64,000 bases of DNA, taken from contig CM054112.1 of assembly GCA_028673005.1 (NCBI GenBank), positions 23,115,624-23,179,623 of the forward strand. Reading direction: 5' to 3'. Numbering within the stretch: position 1 is the stretch's first letter; the number at the start of each line of letters is the position of its first letter. Made by a program: the position numbers and the translations under genes. The notes under the pieces were generated by a model. The model saw nothing but the letters and a program-made list of their open reading frames with translations, did not search any database and was not told where the DNA came from. Of the stretch, positions 57,425 through 64,000 are shown piece after piece. The DNA comes from Tanypteryx hageni (Eukaryota; Arthropoda; Insecta; Odonata; Petaluridae).

Positions 57425-57835
57425 CAGTATAGTACAAAGTATTGTTAAAAAATCGAATTAACGGAAATGCATGTTTTAATGTCTCCCGAATACGTTTTCA
57501 CTATTTTCTCGGTGTCTGTGTAAAATACGATATGAAATTTGTGTACGTTCTAACTGAAAAACTACTAATTAAATCAACCTAACTTTACAATTAAGAATTT
57601 TATTTTAAAATCAAGGGCTACGTAGATTTTGATTAAAATTGAACAAACGAAAGTGGAAATTTATTCCTGAAATTTTTCCATTTTTGCCAAATATCTCCGT
57701 TAGGACTCCATTAATGTAAATAGTTGTCATTACTACAATTGTAGACAATATAAATTTCTACAAATATTGTTTGGACATTATTCTACAGAACGGATTGTTT
57801 AAGAGATATTAGGTGTTTTTTACAAAAAGTAAAAA
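57425..57835. repeat. Dispersed repeat homologous to the interior at 22320-22745
   Basis: Aligned words include ATTTTCTCGGTGTCTGTG, CTAACTGAAAAACTA, ATTAAATCAACCTAA and AAATTTCTACAAATATTGTTTG. This copy lacks the long terminal inverted repeats seen at the 22-kb copy, so it may be a truncated or older insertion. Confidence 0.65.
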
Positions 57836-58740
57836 AAGAACGCCTAATGGTCAGGTCGTGTCCGTCCGCCCGTCCGCATGTTTCATCTCGGAAACTACTG
57901 AGCGGATGTTGATGACATTTGATATTTAGGGCATGAGGGAAAAGAAACTAAGAAAATGATATGAATGGTTTGCGGTAGCCTAATCGGGAAAGCCACTTTA
58001 CCAGTGACAAAAAATGAACTTTTCTTTATATCTCGTACAATATCACTTATAATAAAAAAGTCTTTAAAAAAAACTTTGCAGATCTAGTCAAATAACATGA
58101 CCTTTGTTCAGTACATTTTTATCGAAGGAATAGCCGGTTTCAAGAAAATCAAACTTTAAAAGTGATAAATCACTTGGAAATTTAAAAAAGTGTTCCCGTT
58201 TTTTTTGTTGCCAACGAAAACAATCTTCGTGGTGATTGAAGTAAACAATATCTCCTGTAAATAACTAATTAATTTTAATTTATTTTGTGCGTACGCAACA
58301 TTTAATAAATGAAGACAAATGGATTATCTATGATGAAGAAATTAACGTAAATACGTCTATTTTCTTTACGTATACACAGCGTTTGTAAGTGAAAAGAACC
58401 GGATAATTTACGAAGAAGGAATGAACGTGAACATAAAGATTATATTACTACTATTCGAATGAGGTGGGTTTGAAATAATTGTCGTTTGTTTATTAAGTAC
58501 AACCGATTAGGAAATAAATCGGTCAATAACAAATTTGATATTTCTTTGGCATACCAGTTCTTAGACATTATACTAATTCATTAATTTTTATCTTTTTTGA
58601 CATGATTGCATAAATCGTAAAGAACACCTCTGCTTCGCATGCATGCACGCATGATGTGTGCATCTTTCCTCTAATTTTGGTTATCCATCTGAATTTATGT
58701 TAAGCACGTCGCCATGGCAGCTGTACTTCCGTTGCTACGA
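57836..58740. other. AT-rich DNA with a probable dispersed-repeat start
   Basis: GTCCGTCCGCCCGTCCGCATG (57859-57879) followed by TCTCGGAAACTACTGAGCGGA is a phrase I associate with arthropod interspersed repeats. I cannot name the family or define its ends. The rest has no visible feature. Confidence 0.35.
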
Positions 58741-58749
58741 TAATATTTT

Positions 58750-58920
58750 CTAATTGTTAATCGCGAAACCTACGCGGACAAGGTTAATTTTAATCGCGGT
58801 CAATATTGTCCAGGATCATATTTTGTAAACAAATTTTCTTGGGTAATATTGACAGCGATCCCAGCGCCACCAACGGTAATTTTGATCGCGCATCTATTAT
58901 TTGTCATCCACAGGACCTAA
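58750..58920. promoter_or_regulatory. Cluster of repeated TAATCGCG-type motifs
   Basis: TTAATCGCG occurs at 58757, GGTTAATTTTAATCGCG at 58782-58798 and GGTAATTTTGATCGCG at 58875-58890. GTCAATATT (58799-58807) and its inverse AATATTGAC (58845-58853) lie between them. Repeated, oriented short motifs in an otherwise non-repetitive block suggest protein-binding sites. The factor is unknown. Confidence 0.3.
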
Positions 58921-59049
58921 TAATTTAGTTTACCAATAGTTTTTTAAATGTGAAATGTGACTCAAAGTATTTTTATTTGGAAAATTATTCAGCGTTTAAA
59001 AATTAATCTCGAGAGCAATTGCCGATAGTTATTCTTCAGGACGCCGTTA

Positions 59050-60420
59050 CCGAGAACAACCCGTGAGTACTAATGCATTCGTATTAATTACCCTATATGG
59101 TGAAAGTCATGCGCTGGACGCATCAGATTATTATCAATCTACGAAAACGCTTTCGAGAGAAAGAGAAACCCGCGCGCATCTCCCACGTGCACACCCTTCT
59201 CCGACTCGACTCCCCTCCCCCAATCCCATTCTCACCCCTTCATTACCTTTTTAAGACCCCAGTTGTCCGACCGAAAATTGAAAACGGGGTCTCCTGCTAT
59301 CCACACGCCTCCTTGTTCTGCAATGAACATCTCCGCTCGAATACGTTTCGGTAGGAGTATGGCGGGGGATGAGGGAGATGCGTAGGGGAGAGGGGGGTGT
59401 TAGGATAAGGAAGGAGGGAGGGAGGGAAAGCAGCACGAGTAGGGGCGGAGAGGGGTGAGGAAGGAAAGTTGGAATGGAAACGCGAGCAGAATGGGAAGAA
59501 GAAGAGGAGAATTCCGAGAGGGTTTTGTCTCCGAGAGGCTCTTTGAGAGGAAAATGAGTTGGCGCTGGCGGCGAGGAGGAGATTCTGGATATCATCTGGA
59601 CCGAATTTTCTCGAGAAATCAAGAGTAGAAAAAGTCTTTCTCTCTCTCCGTGTGTGTGTGTTTGTGCAAAGGAGTCAGAGTCGCGGAGGGAGTGTCAAGA
59701 GGTCGACTCGGCAGACAAAAGACTGAGGAAGAGCGAGCGAGAAATGAGGACGAGGTTTTTTCAGCTCGGGGAAAGAAAGGGAGGAGAGAGATCGTGTGAA
59801 GTTGGAGAGAGAGAGTGAGGGAAAAGGAGGAGATGCACCAGCGGAGATAGGGAAGAGGAGAGAGAATGTGGCTCGGGGCATCCACAAAAGGTACCACTCA
59901 TTCCTTTAACGTTATCTCCGAAGGATGATCCTTCCTCTTCTCTCTCTCTCTCTCTCTCTCTACCCGGCCCAAAAGGAAGGCAGCTTTATTGCGGCAGAGC
60001 AGAATGTGAAAGGAGTGGAGAATAAGGAAAGGGAAGAGGAAGTGAGAGAATGAAGGATGAAGAGAGGGAAAAAGTGCTAAGAGAGTGAGAGAGAGGACTG
60101 AAAAGGAAGGAAGGAAAAACGTAATGGTTTTTCCCGCAAAGAAAGAGGTGCGAATTTGTATGTGCCTTGGTTGAAGAAGAGGCGTCTCTGGCCAATCTCA
60201 TCCTCCCCTTTTTCAGAATAAGTTATCTGCGGTGCCTCTTTCCCCCTATATTTCTCTCCAACCCCAAGGTTTCTTAATATCACGTGATTACAAAACACTT
60301 TTCTCCGGATTCCTACGCAGATGGTCGCGGAAGAAAATGGAGGGCACCTAGCCTCTGATGATGAATTCAAAGAGCAGTCGTTTACTCAACGTTTCCGCCT
60401 CAAAAGAAAAAAAATTTCTC
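59050..60420. repeat. Island with long polypurine tracts
   Basis: A C-rich lead (59180-59250) precedes purine-rich DNA on the plus strand at 59345-59600, 59670-59880 and 60000-60115. A (CT)n run lies at 59937-59962 and GTGTGTGTGT at 59650. Minus-strand frames of 70-123 codons are S/P/L-rich and compositional. Confidence 0.8.
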
Positions 60421-61744
60421 GTATTTATTGTTTGTTAAAATTATTAGTATGAAAAAAACTCATTATAAAAGGCGCCCATGATGGATGAACTAATGTTTTC
60501 TTCTTACAATTTGAATTTCTAGCCAAGTGCAGACTCATCTTCAATGGTGACCCTCGACCTTTCAAATTTATCTCCACCATTAATTATCAGTTAATTATAG
60601 GGTTGTGACGAAATACAAGTCCAAAGGTTTCATTGTCATGGTTACTTTTCACGAAATCTTCCATCGTGATTTGTAAGAGCAAGCGCGAATTAACCATAAA
60701 AGACAGAACTAAAATCGCAAGATTGAGTTTGGTGTATTTCAACACCTGCCACTTACCAATCCGGTGAAATGCAGTATAATATGCTGCTATAGGTTTAAAC
60801 GTAATAAATGAAACGGCCATTTCAATTTGATGTTACACAGTAATAATTGCATACAAAACGTACGTTAACTGAAGTCAATGAAATGAGACTGTCTTTCTGC
60901 TTTACAAAACAAATTGTAAATTTTTGTATGATTATATTTTGATTAGTATTGATCAATAGTAAATATAATCAGAAATACCATTGTAATTTACGTAAACGAG
61001 AATTATTTTATCCTTATAATAAATAAATAAATAAATAAATTAATTAATATTAAATGAAGCAAGAAGAGATTGGTTTCTCATTCGCTTGCCTATATTAAAT
61101 TTTAAGGCGCTCATGCCTTGAATCATTAGCTTCCGTTAAAGAATAATTAAGGACAATCAGTTGAGCAATCATAAATACTCTTTTTTACAACCGCTTCTGG
61201 AACAGAATCCACCTCAAATCCCTAAATGGACATGAAAGAACTGTTCGTCTACACGGCAATACCCAAAGTAAATTTCATTCCTTTGAAATATTCTGGACAT
61301 GACTTTTGCGTCTATTTAAAATAATAAAAAGCAAGAGATTGCTGTTGCTTGTGCAGAATTTATAACGCAATAATTAGTAAAGCTAATGGGCATTATTTCA
61401 AAATTCACGATGGAAGGCTTTGATTTCTGAAATACAATGCCTATAGAGAAGTATCAAGGCATTGCAAAATTGCATTTAGTTTAAAATGAAAATTTCCTTG
61501 TATTTATATTTCGCCATTCGATAACATTTTATTTGTGTGTGTTAGAGAAATAACGATACCTACATGAGGAATCAACGATTTGCACCTTGAGCTACTTTAT
61601 TTTCTACGGAAATTGGAATGGAAGAATGAAATCTTTAATATAGCTTCATGAATATGATGCTTTATAAATATTTCTTGTTCAAGAGATTAGCCAATTGAAA
61701 CCAAAGGACATCTTCGTACTTACCGCCCTCAAATGCAACTCGAC
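60421..61744. other. AT-rich non-coding DNA with (AAAT)n
   Basis: A tetranucleotide repeat lies at 61018-61048. No gene recognised. Confidence 0.55.
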
Positions 61745-61893
61745 ACTTGCCTTAGGTATCTCCAATAGCCACAACAGGGTTAAATATTCTTATAATCTAT
61801 TTTCGGTGAATTACCACTGAAGACGGCTGCTTTGTAGCCGAAATGCGCATATGGTTTTTAACCTTGTGGCTATTGGGCATACCTAAGGCAAGT
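61745..61893. mobile_element. Foldback element, 149 bp
   Basis: The left arm ACTTGCCTTAGGTATCTCCA (from 61745) continues ATAGCCACAA; the right arm is its inverse, TTGTGGCTATTGGGCATACC continuing to TAAGGCAAGT (ending 61893). Pairing covers about 30 bp with two mismatches and extends weakly inward. The centre contains GCTGCTTTGTAGC, a smaller hairpin, in a phrase shared with 16326-16378. No target duplication was identified. Confidence 0.8.
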
Positions 61894-62430
61894 ACATTTT
61901 TAATTGTTTGTTCTTGAAGTAGAATGTTATCCATGACCATTTATAAAATTAGTGGGTTTTTCTTCTATTATTATACTAAGCTATATTCTGAGTTTTATTT
62001 CGCTATGAAGATTTCACCCACTAACCTAATTGACGAAATCAGAGAAATTTGGAGCATGATCACTTTATCCTTGTATGCGTAAATTTAGCTTAATTTCATT
62101 TATATTTTATATGGATATACACCCAGATATTCAGTCACTAGAGACTAGTTTGTAAGTGGCATCAATGTGGAAATGTACTCCAAAAACATCAGTCTTCCAA
62201 CTTTGATAGCTTCTTAGACATAAAATAAAAATTATTTTCGAATGCGATCCTATATGAATATTTTGCAAAACTCAAGTCTCAAGAAAGCCAAATGGCAGCA
62301 GCAGAGAAATCTACACTGCAAGTTTTAGCTCCTATCGCTAACGGTTTTGACACAATTTTAATTTAAGCAAGTGCACAAAACAGTCGGGCAGATGCCAAAG
62401 TGTAGCTATAAGCGCGATTAAAAATAACGC
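61894..62430. other. AT-rich spacer
   Basis: Nothing recognised. Confidence 0.5.
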
Positions 62431-63310
62431 GCTAAAAATGCCGTTTCAAAAACAGATGGAATCCGCAATAGCGTCGAGGAAAGCAATATCGGCATTATTT
62501 CGTGGCACTCGTAACCACTTTAACATTACAAATTTTACCAAACGACTTCAGAACTTTTTACACCGTTGCGATCGCATATTATACTTCGACATGAAAGCTC
62601 GTGTCAACCGGAACCTCTGAGCGACGTGAGAAATACATTGGACAGCCGATTCTTTTTTTAAGACGTGGGTTGGTTACGAATTTTCGCTTCGCCATCACTT
62701 CTCAGTCATTCTCAATGCCACGGCCCTTCCTCGCTCTCTCTCTCTCTCGTCTTCCGCGGAGGGTTCAAAAGGCCCTTTTCCCGCCGCGGAGGGAAGGGCG
62801 ACCCTATCTCTCGCGACACGCACATTTCTCGAAGAGCGCATGCGTGCACTGCGTTTGGCACGCCGGCGGTTGCGCCCTTTTGAAAGAAGACGGCGGTGGC
62901 GTTCTCATCCGCTTGCCAAAAAATAAACATTTAATTTAGCCGTTTGATATATCGTCGATCGCAGAAGCGAACCAGTTTTTCGACCGAACGCCGAAGCCGC
63001 CACGGCGTTATTCATTTGAAACCGGTGAAACGGGTGGAGATCGCGGCGGAGTCAAGGCGACGGCGATCGATGATAAATTTTCCCGATCCACCGCGCGATT
63101 GAAAAACGTCATTATATATTTTTTTACCTCCGACTCTTTTTAAAAGCCCCTTGCCGCCGCTCGGACAAACAGGATTACAGGGGCGGGTGACGCATATGTA
63201 GGTGCGCTTTACAGCCAAAGCGATTCTCGAATGTTTTTTTTCAAAACCACGCACCGCGGTGGGAACGCACGCACGCTAACCTCTTAAAGCGAACGGAATT
63301 AAGTTTATAT
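62431..63310. other. CpG-rich island
   Basis: CpG-dense at 62740-62880 and 62950-63080. AGCGCATGCGTG near 62835 is close to the NRF1/EWG pattern, and ATCGATGATAAATTTTCCCGATC (63066-63088) may contain homeodomain/GATA words. Frames of 60-112 codons overlap without recognisable domains. Probably regulatory; no gene is called. Confidence 0.4.
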
Positions 63311-63905
63311 GGATGAGTGCTCAAAAAAGTAAGAACGGGTCTCGTAAGCGAGATGAAATGATACGTTTAGACGACGACCCCTGGCAATTTTGAATAAATA
63401 ATTGCTCTCGTTTCTATTCTGCAGCGAAAGATGGAGTGATTGATGGCGGATTCCGGCGTTGGCTTCTTGTTCGGTGGGTTATATAGGTATATATTTGCTA
63501 CGCAACATAGAGAACAAGGTTAGAACCTTGCTATTTGCGAAACAATTGAGTTACGGTAGAAATTTGCGACGTTTTATAGTAAGTTATTGATTCGACGGTG
63601 AAATAATTAGCGGTGAACAATAAACATTGGTCTTTGTCGATGGATAAATGGGGAAAATATTTCCAAAATACAAATTAAGTGGATTCGAAAAGCTTAGTTT
63701 TCTAAGACTGAAGCTTATCTCTGCCATTATATCTATTATGATTGCTGTTAAGTGAAATATTCAGCGTCTTTGCTGAAAATTCTTACAATTAACAACAAAA
63801 AGAATGAATAGGCTTATCCTTCACTTAAGATTATTTATTCATTTTCTCATAAACAGCACCTCGTACATTTTTACAGATTGCATGACAACGATAACTAAGA
63901 TATGA
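63311..63905. other. Mixed-composition spacer
   Basis: Nothing recognised. Confidence 0.45.
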
Positions 63906-63979
63906 CCGTGCTTTTGGTAGGGTTCAAACTCACAACTTTGGCACATACTAAATGACCTTCTACTTAAGCTGACTTGTGA
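63906..63979 (-). repeat. tRNA-derived SINE head, minus strand
   Basis: On the minus strand CTTAAGTAGAAGGTCATTTA, then CCAAAGTTGTGAGTTTGAACCC, parallels the copy at 26615-26692 (AAGTAGAAG, CCAAAGGTCGTGAGTTCGAA). The B-box is decayed by one transition. Non-functional as a tRNA. Confidence 0.55.
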
Positions 63980-64000
63980 TGAAAAGATGTTGGATGTCAG

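Noticed and set aside
1..64000. CRISPR arrays, bacterial operons or prophage content
   Set aside because: No spaced direct repeats of CRISPR type, no ribosome-binding-site/operon structure and no long dense ORFs. The window is clearly eukaryotic.

Overview
The window looks like non-coding nuclear DNA from an arthropod, most likely an insect. The background is AT-rich, with microsatellites ((TA)n, (CA)n, (GA)n), a high density of relic cut-and-paste transposons (hAT and piggyBac), tRNA-like short elements and one probable solo LTR. No intact protein-coding gene, rRNA or functional tRNA could be supported on either strand. Most open frames sit in purine/pyrimidine-biased low-complexity DNA and are compositional artefacts. 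The species call is inference; an insect-type initiator (TCAGT) in the solo LTR is the only molecular hint beyond the repeat content.

Left third (1-22 kb): AT-rich DNA with two GA-rich tracts (1.9-2.6 and 6.0-7.1 kb) and one small GC-rich island (4.1-4.8 kb). A relic hAT transposon (7445-9542) has matching termini, an exact 8-bp target duplication and a broken transposase on the minus strand. A 297-bp hAT MITE (12831-13127) lies beside a frameshifted, internally deleted piggyBac transposase relic (13175-14325). A small inverted-repeat element lies at 18371-18602.

Middle (22-33 kb): an element with about 110-bp terminal inverted repeats (22145-22997), a CpG/pyrimidine island (25.5-26.5 kb), a tRNA-derived SINE head (26.6 kb), a probable minus-strand solo LTR (26960-27164), a polypurine tract (29.2 kb) and a short hAT MITE (29887-30073).

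Right half (33-64 kb): GC-rich islands recur every few kilobases (33-34.8, 36-37.1, 38-39, 45.2-46.5, 47.2-48.3, 50.8-52, 54.2-55.7, 59-60.4, 62.4-63.3 kb). Each usually pairs CpG-rich sequence with a long polypurine or polypyrimidine stretch. Between them lie a nested and tandem hAT cluster (41.5-42.4 kb), another hAT element (43.4 kb), several pol III B-box-like motifs (five within 36.9-39.0 kb), a near-perfect 67-bp palindrome (56777-56843) and a 149-bp foldback element (61745-61893). The sequence between islands at 34.9-35.3 kb is dense in homeodomain-type motifs and is the best candidate enhancer.

Overall this is probably a large intron or gene desert with CpG/GA-rich regulatory islands and layers of old DNA transposons. 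I found no convincing previously undescribed gene system. The most unusual signals are the clean palindrome, the hAT insertions that share palindromic TA-centred targets, the B-box cluster and the repeated CpG/polypurine island architecture.
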